From Natronolimnohabitans innermongolicus JCM 12255 (GTDB lineage: Archaea > Halobacteriota > Halobacteria > Halobacteriales > Natrialbaceae), in contig NZ_AOHZ01000082.1 in the NCBI RefSeq assembly GCF_000337215.1, positions 1 through 64,000 of the forward strand: a DNA stretch of 64,000 bases, written 5' to 3'. A program made the translations under genes and the position numbers. Under the pieces are notes generated by a model that saw nothing but the letters and a program-made list of their open reading frames with translations, was not told the origin of the DNA and did not search any database. Each line of letters opens with the position of its first letter. Positions within the stretch are counted from its first letter, which is position 1. This document shows positions 40,421-48,730 of this stretch, piece by piece.

Positions 40421-40430
40421 TTTTTAAACT
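40421..40430 (-). promoter_or_regulatory. TATA element of the zinc-finger/EF-1beta operon
   Basis: AGTTTAAAAA on the minus strand, 23-32 bp before the ATG at 40398; leaderless spacing. Confidence 0.6.
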
Positions 40431-40515
40431 ACTCGATACCGGATTCCCGGGCGCCGACTCACGCCGACGGACGCGGTCGCTCGAATCGTCGCGGTCGATG
40501 ACTGACAGTGGCACC

Positions 40516-40599
40516 TATAGTAACAACTGAAACTGTTCACACACCAATCGCACAGCGCTCGTGCGATTGGGTGTGCACTGACTTTCAGTGGCTACTATA
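40516..40599. repeat. Dispersed palindromic element, family B, copy 1
   Basis: An 84-bp imperfect palindrome with TATAGTAAC / GGCTACTATA ends, inner arms containing ACTGAAAC / ACTTTCAGT and CCAATCGCAC / GTGCGATTGG, and a central AGCGCTC. It lies in the 40399-41042 gap. Related copies are at 40659-40718 (partial) and 48168-48247. Confidence 0.75.
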
Positions 40600-40658
40600 T
40601 CTTTCTTCGAGGAGAGAATCCCGCCGTTTACGCCGGGGAGGATGTCACCGTAGCTCTT

Positions 40659-40718
40659 GTACGTCACTGCACACCCGATCGCAGGACTGCGTTGCGATCG
40701 GTGCGTAAATCGTTGTTA
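40659..40718. repeat. Dispersed palindromic element, family B, copy 2 (degenerate)
   Basis: Shares the core ACGTCACTGCACACCCGATCGCA…TGCGATCGGTG with copy 3 but has lost the TACTA ends; a CCCACTGAAAC piece survives at 40724-40734. It is 60 bp from copy 1. The remainder of the 40399-41042 gap (about 40740-41042) holds no recognisable gene. Confidence 0.65.
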
Positions 40719-41042
40719 GAGTACCCACTGAAACGAGTTGCACGCCGACCGAGGCGCCCGTCCCCGCGTGTTTTCAGGTTCAGAAAACGCGCGACTATAT
40801 ACATAACGTTGCTCCCGAAAGGGTTGATCGAGGTTCGGTGGGTCGACGCCAGGCCGGACCTCTGCCTCTGACATTCCTGGCGTTCGTCGCGTTCGGACGA
40901 CTGGTGGAATCCGTCGCGACCGCCGTTCTCCGTCGACGTTGTCGTCGCTCTTCGTCACGCACAGCTCCGTGTAGACCAGAGACGGTTCGGTCGACCGACC
41001 GAAATGCAACATTCAAACGGGTTGGCCCCTTACACTCGCTGA

Positions 41043-42344
41043 ATGCGCCTCGACGACTACATCGAGGAGTTAGAGCCCGACGAGGAGGCCGAGCGACGCC
41101 GCCTCGCCAAGGAGAAGTCCTACGCGATCACGGACCACCTGGAAGAGTTCGAGCGCAACTTCGAGCAATCGCTGTCGGGCGACTCCCTCGTGGGCTCGAC
41201 GGCGCCATCGATTTTCGTCGGGCGGTCGAACTATCCGGACATCCCCGTCGGGTTGCTCTCGCCGGTCGGCGACGAGGACGCCGCCGAAGAGTACGTCACC
41301 GACGGCAACTGGTACCAGCAGGGCTACGACATCCCCGACGTCCTCCAGCGTCGGACCGGCCTGCTAAACTCCAACAAGCGCGCGAACGTCGACTCGCCGA
41401 GCATCGCGAGCCGACTGACGCCGAACGTCCACGACGCCTGGGACGGGTTCGTCGGCGTCCAGCGAGAGGTCGCCATCGCCGGCCGGCCGGTCGACCTCGA
41501 GATCGGCCTCGACGACACGCCGGATCTCGGCCTCGACGCGGGCACGGACGTCGCGACGCCCCGCGGGCCGCGGGCCAACGCCCGTAACGCCGAACTGCGG
41601 GAGAACCCTTACGTGCCGAAACCGGTCAAGAAGACCCTCGAGGACGACGACTGGCAGGCCCAGGGGGCCATGACCTTCCTCTACCGGCGCGGCTTCGACG
41701 TCTACGACATCAACTCGATCCTCTCGGCGGGCGCTCTCGGCGAGGCGAAACAGCGCCGTCTCGTCCCGACGCGCTGGTCGATCACGGCGGTCGACGACAC
41801 CGTCGGCCAGTACCTCCGCGGACGCATCCGCAACGAACCCAGCGTCGACGAGGTGCAGGTGTGGGCCAACGAGTACATGGGCAACCGCTACTGGGTCGTC
41901 CTCGCGCCGGGCAACTGGGAGTTCGAACTCGTCGAGATGAAGGCGCCCGGCAGCATCTGGAATCCGAATCCCGGCGACGACGTCTGGCTCCAGAGCGCCA
42001 GCGAGGGCTACGAGGGGCGCTCGAGCTACGTCGAGGAAACCGCCGGGGCCTACTACGCCGCCCGACTCGGCGTGCTCGAGTACCTCGAGTCGATCGGTCG
42101 GCAGGCGAAGTGTCTCGTCCTCCGGGAGGTCAGCGACGACTACTGGGCGCCCGTCGGCGTCTGGCAGGTTCGCGAGAGCGTCCGCAACGCCTTCGACGGC
42201 ACCTACGGCGAGGCCGAGACGTTCCACGACGCCGTCGCCGAGATTTCGACGCAGCTGCCGGTTTCGCACGCGCGTCTGCGCCGGAAGTCCGAACTGGCCG
42301 CGGGGCTGCAGGCCAACCTCAGTTCCTTCACCGGCCAGGAGTGA
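41043..42344 (+). CDS. nreA: DNA repair protein NreA
   Basis: A 433-residue archaeal DNA repair protein. NreA is involved in the response to mitomycin-type damage in Haloferax and binds PCNA through a C-terminal PIP box. The box is visible as Q423-ANLSSF, just before the terminal TGQE. The opening MRLDDYIEELEPDEEAERRR and blocks such as SIFVGRSNYPDIPVG, NVHDAWDGFVGVQREVA, VPTRWSITAVDDT and NEYMGNRYWVVLAPG are the conserved family core. The length is normal. The antisense frame over the same stretch is not a gene. Its promoter is not obvious. Confidence 0.94.
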   Translation: MRLDDYIEELEPDEEAERRRLAKEKSYAITDHLEEFERNFEQSLSGDSLVGSTAPSIFVGRSNYPDIPVGLLSPVGDEDAAEEYVTDGNWYQQGYDIPDVLQRRTGLLNSNKRANVDSPSIASRLTPNVHDAWDGFVGVQREVAIAGRPVDLEIGLDDTPDLGLDAGTDVATPRGPRANARNAELRENPYVPKPVKKTLEDDDWQAQGAMTFLYRRGFDVYDINSILSAGALGEAKQRRLVPTRWSITAVDDTVGQYLRGRIRNEPSVDEVQVWANEYMGNRYWVVLAPGNWEFELVEMKAPGSIWNPNPGDDVWLQSASEGYEGRSSYVEETAGAYYAARLGVLEYLESIGRQAKCLVLREVSDDYWAPVGVWQVRESVRNAFDGTYGEAETFHDAVAEISTQLPVSHARLRRKSELAAGLQANLSSFTGQE

Positions 42345-42390
42345 CCCGACGAATCCGAGCCCCTAACTCGCTCGAGCCCCACGTCGACCT

Positions 42391-42591
42391 ATGACACTCG
42401 CGCTGGTCAGCGCCGAGCTCCTTACCGTGATAGCGATGCTCGCGCTTCTCATCGGCGTGCCGCTGTTCGTCGTCGCCGTCATCGCGGTCGTGTCGGCGTA
42501 CCTGCAGTACGACGCCGAGCAGTACCTCGAAGAACTGGAGGCCAAGGGGGAAACGGGCGAGGCGCCGGCCGACGAGGACGGTCCACGATAA
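42391..42591 (+). CDS. Small single-pass membrane protein
   Basis: A 66-residue protein with one long or two short hydrophobic helices (residues about 3-38, TVIAMLALLIGVPLFVVAVI) and a charged C-terminal half (YDAEQYLEELEAKGETGE) that would face the cytoplasm. It begins 46 bp after nreA on the same strand and may be co-transcribed. Family unknown. Confidence 0.6.
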   Translation: MTLALVSAELLTVIAMLALLIGVPLFVVAVIAVVSAYLQYDAEQYLEELEAKGETGEAPADEDGPR

Positions 42592-42628
42592 CGCGCTGTA
42601 CCCGAAGACGGTTCGGTTGCGGCTGCGG

Positions 42629-43774
42629 TTAATCCGATTCGGCGACCGGTCCCTCCGAGCCGGGTGGAGCCGGTGGCTCTGACTCGGACCCGGATTCGGG
42701 ATTCGGTTCAGAGTCGGGATCGGGCTCAAAACCGGTCGTCGAATCGTCAGTAGCGCCGGCGTCGTCGACGACTCGACTGAAGACGTTCACTCCGGCTTTG
42801 AACACCGCGAGCAACACGGGGCCGAGGAACAGCCCCATGATCCCGAGCAGGTAGATGCCGCCGATAACGCCGACGACGACGACCGCGGGGTGGAGTCCGG
42901 AGCCCCGATCGACGAAGATCGCCCGCAGGTAGTTGTCGATGACCGCGAGGACCGTCACGCCGTAGATTAGGAGGAAGGCGGCGGCGACCACGCCGTCGGT
43001 CATCGCGAGGTAGCCGACCGCGGGTCCCCAGACGAGCCAGACGCCGATCGCCGGCAGGAAGGAGACGACGATCATGATCACCGTCCAGAAGGCGACGTTC
43101 GGGACGCCGAGCAGGTAGAGTCCGAGACCGCCGAGCAGCCCCTCGACGAGCGCGACGAGAACGTGACTGTACATCACCGCCCAGGTGACGACGCTGACCT
43201 CCTCGACGAGTTCGTCGCGGACGTGTGGGTCGATCGGTGCGACGTCGCCGAGCCAGGTGACCAACGTCGCTCCGTCGAGCAGCAGATAGTACAGCAAGAA
43301 GACGAAGACGATCAATCCGAGCCCCATCTCGACGCTCGTGTTCAACAGCCCGATCAGTTCGTACAGGACGAGTTCGACCGCCTCCGACAGCGACGATTCG
43401 ACCTCGGTTACGACCGTGGCCTCGACGGCGTCGACGTGTTCGGCCTCGAGGCCGAGGTCGTCTTCGGCGAGCGTCCGCGCGGTCTCGAGGACGGCTGTCT
43501 CGTCGAAGCCGTTGAGAAACGAGACGACGGTCTGGAGGACGACGACGGAAATAATCAGCAGCGGGACGACGGCGGCGACGATCGCGAATCCGGTCAGCGA
43601 GAGCGCCGAGAGTCTGGGACCGAGTATCGGCTCGAGTCGTTCGTAAGCGGGGTAGAGAACGAACGCGAGGAGGGCGGCCGCCAGGACGTACTGCAGTAGC
43701 GGCGCGATCATCAGCGTCGCAATCGCGCCGAGGAGGACGAGCAGGAGGGCGAAGAACGCGGTGCGGACGTCCAT
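42629..43774 (-). CDS. AI-2E family transporter (PerM-like)
   Basis: A 381-residue integral membrane protein of the AI-2E/PerM family. Helix pairs occur at the N-terminus (about 5-45 and 60-85). A long periplasmic-type helical stretch (EDDLGLEAEHVDAVEATV) follows, then the conserved second half with LLLDGATLVTWL, LLGVPNVAFWTVIMIVVSFLPAIG and a C-terminal GIMGLFLGPVLLAVF signature. Members export small solutes or act as Na+/H+ antiporters. The last 45 residues are a Pro/Glu/Ser tail. A GATTTACTTAC box 21-31 bp upstream of the ATG could be the promoter. Confidence 0.88.
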   Translation of the reverse strand: MDVRTAFFALLLVLLGAIATLMIAPLLQYVLAAALLAFVLYPAYERLEPILGPRLSALSLTGFAIVAAVVPLLIISVVVLQTVVSFLNGFDETAVLETARTLAEDDLGLEAEHVDAVEATVVTEVESSLSEAVELVLYELIGLLNTSVEMGLGLIVFVFLLYYLLLDGATLVTWLGDVAPIDPHVRDELVEEVSVVTWAVMYSHVLVALVEGLLGGLGLYLLGVPNVAFWTVIMIVVSFLPAIGVWLVWGPAVGYLAMTDGVVAAAFLLIYGVTVLAVIDNYLRAIFVDRGSGLHPAVVVVGVIGGIYLLGIMGLFLGPVLLAVFKAGVNVFSRVVDDAGATDDSTTGFEPDPDSEPNPESGSESEPPAPPGSEGPVAESD

Positions 43775-43972
43775 ACGTACTCGTGGCGCGTCGTGTAAGT
43801 AAATCTTAACATTATTATTTGCTGAGTTGTGGGTGCGGATAGAGACGGCAAGAATAGCTCCGGAAAAACCGCCATCGGGCAGCCGGACGCACGCTCGAGA
43901 GACGACGCACCGTCGATCGAACGGCGACGAAAACGGGAGACGACGGGCAAACGGATGCCGGGGGCCGACCGG

Positions 43973-44437
43973 TCAGTCGGTGACTTCGGTTTCGACGCTG
44001 TCGAGTCGTTCGAACGCTTCCTCCGTGATGTCGCCGGTCCGATCGATGATGTCCGCCCACTCGTCGTTGTCGGGCGCCATGCCGAGCAGCCGCGCGATCT
44101 TCATGATCGAGACGTGATAGACGCGCTGGCGACCGGGCTCTTCCTCCCAGATGATCACGTTACAGGGGAAGAGGCCGCCGATTCGCAGCGTTTCGCCGAG
44201 CGCTTCGTTCGCGACCTCGGGGTTACAGGCGCCGAGGACGTAGTAGGGGTCGCGGTCGGCGTCGACCTTCTCGTTCAGTAGGTCCGAGGGCGAGAACTCG
44301 ACGGGGATCCCGAAGCCGACGTCCGTACAGACCTCCCGAACGTGCTCGATCGCTTCCTCGTGTTCCATCTCGAGGATGGCCTGTTTCTCGCCGTACTCCT
44401 CCGGGTCGAGTGCCGCCGGATCGATTGGCAGTGACAT
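43973..44437 (-). CDS. DUF302 family protein
   Basis: A 154-residue soluble protein of the DUF302 family. It shows the family blocks IEHVREVCTDVGFGIPVEFSP, YYVLGACNPEVANEAL and GLFPCNVIIWEEEPG; the Cys residues in GACNP and FPCNV are typical. The last 45 residues (about 110-154) are an acidic extension. Function is unknown; some relatives occur with sulfur or copper genes, but none is present here. The ATG at 44437 is the only sensible start. Confidence 0.88.
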   Translation of the reverse strand: MSLPIDPAALDPEEYGEKQAILEMEHEEAIEHVREVCTDVGFGIPVEFSPSDLLNEKVDADRDPYYVLGACNPEVANEALGETLRIGGLFPCNVIIWEEEPGRQRVYHVSIMKIARLLGMAPDNDEWADIIDRTGDITEEAFERLDSVETEVTD

Positions 44438-44509
44438 ACCGGAGGTTGGCGCTCGGCGGTAAAATACGTGGGGATCGGAGTGGTCGACGACCGGAACCGC
44501 GTCCGACAG

Positions 44510-45208
44510 CTACAGCGGTACCGGTAGCCACTCGAGGTACTCGAGTACGGTTGTCGGATCGAACAGCGGGTCGTGGACGACGAGCCAGTCGAGGAGGACC
44601 AGCCCCGCGCCGTGGGCGATCACGGAGGGCAGGATCGAGTTCGACTTGTAATCGACGGCGCCGAAGAGGATATCCGTCGGCCCCGACAGGAGGAACTCGA
44701 TCGGCGGCTTTCCGTAGTGGTGGAGCATGTAGACGACGGGGCTGATGAGCACCGCCTTGAAGCCGATGTCCTTGACGCCCACACAGAGCAGGCCGCGGTA
44801 GTAGGTCTCTGCGGCCAGCGCGAGGATGAATAGCTGGACGGCGTGTGGTAGGAACTCGCCTAACGCGGCCGAGGTCGGCCACATCGGGTAGTACTCCCGG
44901 ATCGTCGGCAGCGTCGAACCCACGAGGTAAAACGGGAGCACGAACAGCGAGAGCAACACGGCGTTTCGGACGGCGACGCGGTTGACGTTCCAGCCGATAT
45001 GGCGACCGTGAGTGAGCCCCAGCGCGAGCGGCCCGCCGATCAGCAAGGCGCCGTCGACGTAGACCCGTCTGTCGAGTTCGGGCGGAACGAACTGCATCCA
45101 CAGCACAGTCAGAATCGCCCCCGTCAGCAGTGACTTCTGGACCCACGAGAGGCGGTCGAACTGCTTTCGAATCCAGCGGTCGCCGCCGTCGGCCCGCTCG
45201 GTCGCCAC
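44510..45208 (-). CDS. CPBP-family intramembrane protein (Rce1-like)
   Basis: A 232-residue membrane protein with about seven helices resembling CPBP/CAAX-type intramembrane proteases. Candidate active-site positions are E134-TYY-R138, H163/H164 in VYMLHHYG and H199 in VIAHGAG. The canonical first motif is EExxxR, whereas here the first Glu is Ala (A133-E134), so activity may be altered or absent. It is followed 6 bp upstream by the DUF5789-like gene in the same direction, forming a two-gene unit. Confidence 0.72.
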   Translation of the reverse strand: MATERADGGDRWIRKQFDRLSWVQKSLLTGAILTVLWMQFVPPELDRRVYVDGALLIGGPLALGLTHGRHIGWNVNRVAVRNAVLLSLFVLPFYLVGSTLPTIREYYPMWPTSAALGEFLPHAVQLFILALAAETYYRGLLCVGVKDIGFKAVLISPVVYMLHHYGKPPIEFLLSGPTDILFGAVDYKSNSILPSVIAHGAGLVLLDWLVVHDPLFDPTTVLEYLEWLPVPL

Positions 45209-45214
45209 GGCTGA

Positions 45215-45499
45215 TTACTCGTCTGCCGTCGGGATCGGTCCGGTGCCGATGACCGCTTCGACGTGTGACCTGAACTCCTGGCGGCGCTGGAAGTAGGTCT
45301 CGTCGATCTCCTCGAGCACGCTCGCGAGTTCGCGGGGACCGTCCGGCGTCCGGATGACGCTGTCGCCCTCGAGGCGCTCGATCTCGCTTTTCTCCTTCGG
45401 CCAGACCAGCCGGGAGGTGACGCGGGCGAGCGGGGCGCCCTCGACGGGCGTTCGTTCACCGAGCGCGACGGCCGGCTCCTCGTCTTCCTCGTCGCTCAT
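45215..45499 (-). CDS. DUF5789-like small haloarchaeal protein
   Basis: A 94-residue acidic protein. It opens MSDEEDEEPAVALGE and contains LARVTSRLVWPKEKSEIERL, then IRTPDGPRELASVLEEIDETYF. This layout resembles DUF5789-type haloarchaeal proteins and is probably a small alpha/beta domain. The frame begins at 45529, but the first 10 residues (Arg-rich) are unlikely. It is the first gene of a unit with the CPBP protein. Function unknown. Confidence 0.7.
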   Translation of the reverse strand: MSDEEDEEPAVALGERTPVEGAPLARVTSRLVWPKEKSEIERLEGDSVIRTPDGPRELASVLEEIDETYFQRRQEFRSHVEAVIGTGPIPTADE

Positions 45500-45636
45500 G
45501 CGCGGTCGTTTGCGAGCGCGTCGATTCAAGCTTTCGTTTCCGGGGGTCGCCGCGGGTGCGACTCGACGGCGAAACTCTCCGACTGCCGAGATGTGTCTGA
45601 CGTAGCGTTTTGTGATAGGCGCTCAAATCCCTGTTC

Positions 45637-46680
45637 ATGACAAGTCTGACGGAGGTCTACGACGGGACCGCACGGGAGGTGGCGAGCCCCTGGCGGCTGT
45701 ACGGGGGGACGGCGCTCGTCCTGCTTGGCGCGCTCCTGGCGGTGGTCGCCGTGGTCGTGGCGACGACCGACCTCTTCAGTGGCGCCGCGGCGGCGGTGTC
45801 GCCGGGGATGGACGCCCACTACGCCTCGATTCGCGTCGCCGGCGTACTCGCCGGCCTCGGCGTTCCGATCGCACTGGTCGGCGTCTTTCTCGTGTTGCCC
45901 GCCGGTCGCCGCGTCCACGCCGCCGCGGCGATCAGCGTGAGCCTGTGTCTGCTCGGGGTCGTCCTCTTCTGGGACGCCTACCCCCACGACTGGCGCAGCT
46001 ACGGCGCCGATCACACGCTCCGGGTGTCGGCGGTCTACCTGCTCGGACTGTTCATGGCCCTCTGGAGCCTGTTTACCGCCGTCGTCAACTTCAAGACGCG
46101 AAACGACCCCGGCGGCGCCCTCGAGATGAACGTCACGCGCCAGAACAAGACCGTCGTCGAGGTCACCGAATCCGACCGATCCGGCGGACTCGGCGGAATC
46201 GGCTTCCTCGGCAGCACCCCCGACGGCGAGGTCGAAACCCAGACCAACGCGGACGATTCCAACGGCGAGACGCTCTCCTATGACGAGTCGTCGACCGTCT
46301 CCGGATCGACCGAAAGTGGAAACTCGAGCCCCCGTTCGACCGCTGGTACGGCGGCCTCGAGTTCGACGGGCGGTTCCGGAAGCGGGGGCCGCAAGCGGCG
46401 ACCGACGCCCGGCGTCGCGACCAGCGACGGCGGGACGGCCGCGTCGGACATCACGTCGCCGCTCGACGCCGGAGACGGCCGCGACGCCGAGATCGTCGAC
46501 GGCGACACCACGCCACAGACCACGCCGCAGGAGCCGGCAGCGCCGACGGACCGATACTGCGGCAACTGCCAGCACTTCGAGTACGTCCGCTCGTCGGAGG
46601 GGATGGTCCCCTACTGCGCTCGCCACGAGCGGGCGATGGACGACATGGACGCCTGCGAGGAGTGGGCGCCGAACCGCTGA
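45637..46680 (+). CDS. Membrane protein with C-terminal cysteine domain
   Basis: A 347-residue protein. Four hydrophobic helices occupy roughly residues 22-45, 65-88, 95-112 and 130-150. A Ser/Thr/Asp-rich disordered linker spans about 190-300. The last 40 residues carry a zinc-binding-like cysteine set (RYCGNCQHFEY, then VPYCARHER and DACEEW). The N-terminal part resembles haloarchaeal DUF7139-type permease-like proteins; the cysteine tail resembles small rubredoxin-like knuckles that could bind zinc on the cytoplasmic side. Function unknown. Confidence 0.72.
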   Translation: MTSLTEVYDGTAREVASPWRLYGGTALVLLGALLAVVAVVVATTDLFSGAAAAVSPGMDAHYASIRVAGVLAGLGVPIALVGVFLVLPAGRRVHAAAAISVSLCLLGVVLFWDAYPHDWRSYGADHTLRVSAVYLLGLFMALWSLFTAVVNFKTRNDPGGALEMNVTRQNKTVVEVTESDRSGGLGGIGFLGSTPDGEVETQTNADDSNGETLSYDESSTVSGSTESGNSSPRSTAGTAASSSTGGSGSGGRKRRPTPGVATSDGGTAASDITSPLDAGDGRDAEIVDGDTTPQTTPQEPAAPTDRYCGNCQHFEYVRSSEGMVPYCARHERAMDDMDACEEWAPNR

Positions 46681-46756
46681 GTCGAACGCCGAACCGTCGC
46701 CGCGGGCCGTTCGATTCAGGCTCAACTGCTTTTCGCCCGCCGAGTGAACGGGCGGT

Positions 46757-47791
46757 ATGGACGTCGACGACTTGCCGTCGACCGATACGCTCCGGGGTCG
46801 AACCGGCGAGAACCCGGTGGCTCACTGGATTCTGCTCGATGCGAACCGCTGGCTTCTGGCCGGCCTCCTCTCGCTCGCGACGTTCGCATCGTTCGTCGCC
46901 GCCGGGTCGCTGTCGATCTCGCTGCAAGACGCCATGGCTTCCGGCTCGCCCGTCGAGACCGCGTTTCAGGCGCTGATCGCCGCAGTTATCACCGGCGTTA
47001 CGCTCGTCGTCGCGATCAACCAGCTCGTCCTCTCACAGGAGCTCGGCCGGCTGGGCGATCAACAGACCTGGATGAACGAGGCGATGGACTACCGTCGAAA
47101 CGCCGAGGAACTGTTCGGCACGACGGGGCCGCCCGATCCCGCGCGATTTCTGCAGGCGCTCGTACAGACGAGCAGCGAGACCGCCGAGGCGCTTCGGACG
47201 GCCGTCACCGACAGCGACGAAGAGGCGCTGCGACGGCGTACCGATCGGCTCGTCGACAACATCTGTCGAAACTCCGACGAGATTTACTCGCAGCTCGAAA
47301 CCGCCGAGTTCGGCGAATTCGGCGTCCTGCGGTCGGGCCTGAACTACAACTATTCGTGGAAGATCTACGCGGTCCGTCGGCTGTGCCACGAACACGAGGA
47401 GACGCTTGACAACGACCAGCGGGCGGCCTTCGACGACCTGATCGACAGCCTGACGTTGTTCGGCCCGGCGCTCGAGCACTTCAAGTCGCTGTACTTTCAG
47501 TGGGAGCTCGTCCACCTCACTCGGTCGATGCTGTACTCCGGTCTGCCGGGCGTCGTCATCGCGACGGCGACGGTGCTCTATCTCGAGCCGGGAATGGCGG
47601 CTGGGACGACCTTCGGCGTCGACGATCTGGTGTGGATAGTCAGCATGAGTGCGACGGTTTCGCTGGTTCCGTTCTTCTTGCTCGCGACCTACGTCGCGCG
47701 AATCGCGACCGTTTCGAAGCGAACCGGATCGCTCGGGCCGTTCATTCTCCGCCACTCGGAACGGACGGGAGAAATCGACTGGGAAGAGTAG
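46757..47791 (+). CDS. Four-helix membrane protein, unknown function
   Basis: A 344-residue protein. Two membrane helices near the N-terminus (about 33-55 and 72-92, TAFQALIAAVITGVTLVVAI) and two near the C-terminus (about 262-280 and 290-318) flank a cytoplasmic alpha-helical domain of about 165 residues (DYRRNAEELFG, DNICRNSDEIYSQLE, VRRLCHEHEE). This helical-bundle-between-helices layout is like signalling or stress-related membrane proteins, but I recognise no family. It has 76 bp to the previous gene on the same strand. Confidence 0.65.
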   Translation: MDVDDLPSTDTLRGRTGENPVAHWILLDANRWLLAGLLSLATFASFVAAGSLSISLQDAMASGSPVETAFQALIAAVITGVTLVVAINQLVLSQELGRLGDQQTWMNEAMDYRRNAEELFGTTGPPDPARFLQALVQTSSETAEALRTAVTDSDEEALRRRTDRLVDNICRNSDEIYSQLETAEFGEFGVLRSGLNYNYSWKIYAVRRLCHEHEETLDNDQRAAFDDLIDSLTLFGPALEHFKSLYFQWELVHLTRSMLYSGLPGVVIATATVLYLEPGMAAGTTFGVDDLVWIVSMSATVSLVPFFLLATYVARIATVSKRTGSLGPFILRHSERTGEIDWEE

Positions 47792-47799
47792 CGGAGACC

Positions 47800-48155
47800 T
47801 CCTCCTCGCCGTAAACGGCGAGGCTTCCCACGGCACTGCACCGCTGGGTTGGGATATTTGCTGGTTTACAACCCGTCGGTATGACAGGCCGATGGCAGGG
47901 CCACACTGCCGTTACTCCTATCCCGGCAGGGGACTCGGAGTTATCTTGTGACCGAGACACCACAGCGGTTCGAGAGTGTGTCTCGAACGTTCTGGTTCTC
48001 GGAGTCCCGATATTGTGCATTTGAGTGGGCGGTGTGACCGCCTCGGTGTTCGTCATGCTGCGGTACGATGTCACTTAAATATCCGTGTTGTTGCTTAACG
48101 TGGTCGGTGTAAGAGTTGTCGGATTTACGCCCGCCGTGAACGGCGGGATTCTCTC
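47800..48155. mobile_element. IS200/IS605-like remnant (non-autonomous)
   Basis: About 350 bp bounded by two closely similar hairpins: CTCGCC-GTAAAC-GGCGAG at 47805-47822 (followed by GCTTCCCAC) and CCCGCC-GTGAAC-GGCGGG at 48130-48147 (followed by ATTCTCTCC). Terminal hairpins with these flanks are known from haloarchaeal IS200/IS605 elements and their palindrome-associated derivatives. No transposase or TnpB frame is present inside, so it would be a passive, internally deleted copy. It starts directly behind the membrane-protein gene and abuts palindromic element B3. Confidence 0.55.
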
Positions 48156-48167
48156 CTCGCAGAAAGA

Positions 48168-48247
48168 TAGTGGTCAGTGAACGTCACTGCACACCTGATC
48201 GCAGTACGGCGTTACGATCAGTGTGTGAATCGTTTCACTGACTACTA
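48168..48247. repeat. Dispersed palindromic element, family B, copy 3
   Basis: An 80-bp imperfect palindrome with TAGTGGTCAGTGAA / TTTCACTGACTACTA ends and CTGATCGCA / TTACGATCAG inner arms. Its right end supplies the stop codon (CTA on the plus strand, 48245-48247) of the hydrolase gene on the minus strand. Confidence 0.75.
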
Positions 48248-48730
48248 GAACCCGACCATCTGCTGGCCCATCTCGAAGCCCCACTGCGGGACCTCGTAGA
48301 CGATCAGCGCCACGAGTACCAGTTCGAGGCCGGTGACGACGACCGTCACCGCGTCCGCGTACTTGCTGCTGACCGTGACGCCGATCGGAAGGCCGTACTC
48401 CTTCTTCCAGAGCGGGTAAAACAGCGCGATGCCGCGCTTGCTGCCCGCGACGTCTAACACGTAGTGGGTCAACACGCCGATCCAGACGTACTCGAGGTTG
48501 CCGAAAACGTAGGGAAAGACGATAAACAGGGCCAGAACCGGGAGATTGTGCAGCGTCTTGCGGTGTTTGCCAAACGCCGTGTCGACGTCCGGAAACAGCG
48601 CGCCGAGGGTGACCGGGACGGTGATCGCGACGATCGTCTCGAACGTCTCGAGGTCGCCCGCGGGCTCGAGGAGATAGCCGAGCCCGATGCTCAAGAGCAC
48701 CGCATTGAGAACGTGTCCCTTCTTGTTCAT
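48245..48730 (-). CDS. YdjM/DUF457-family membrane-bound metal-dependent hydrolase
   Basis: A 161-residue membrane protein. It starts MNKKGHVLNAVLLSIGLGYL and has about four helices with the polar motifs LFPDVDTAFGKHRKTLHN and LTHYVLDVAG, whose His and Asp residues match the putative metal site of the YdjM/DUF457 family. Its role is unclear in archaea. The 3' end is unusual: the stop codon lies inside palindromic element B3, so the original C-terminus may have been trimmed or extended when the element inserted. Confidence 0.8.
   Translation of the reverse strand: MNKKGHVLNAVLLSIGLGYLLEPAGDLETFETIVAITVPVTLGALFPDVDTAFGKHRKTLHNLPVLALFIVFPYVFGNLEYVWIGVLTHYVLDVAGSKRGIALFYPLWKKEYGLPIGVTVSSKYADAVTVVVTGLELVLVALIVYEVPQWGFEMGQQMVGF

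Noticed and set aside
40513-40740. The two closely spaced palindromes as a CRISPR array
   Set aside because: Only two unequal units, no regular spacers and no cas genes; they are palindromic element copies.
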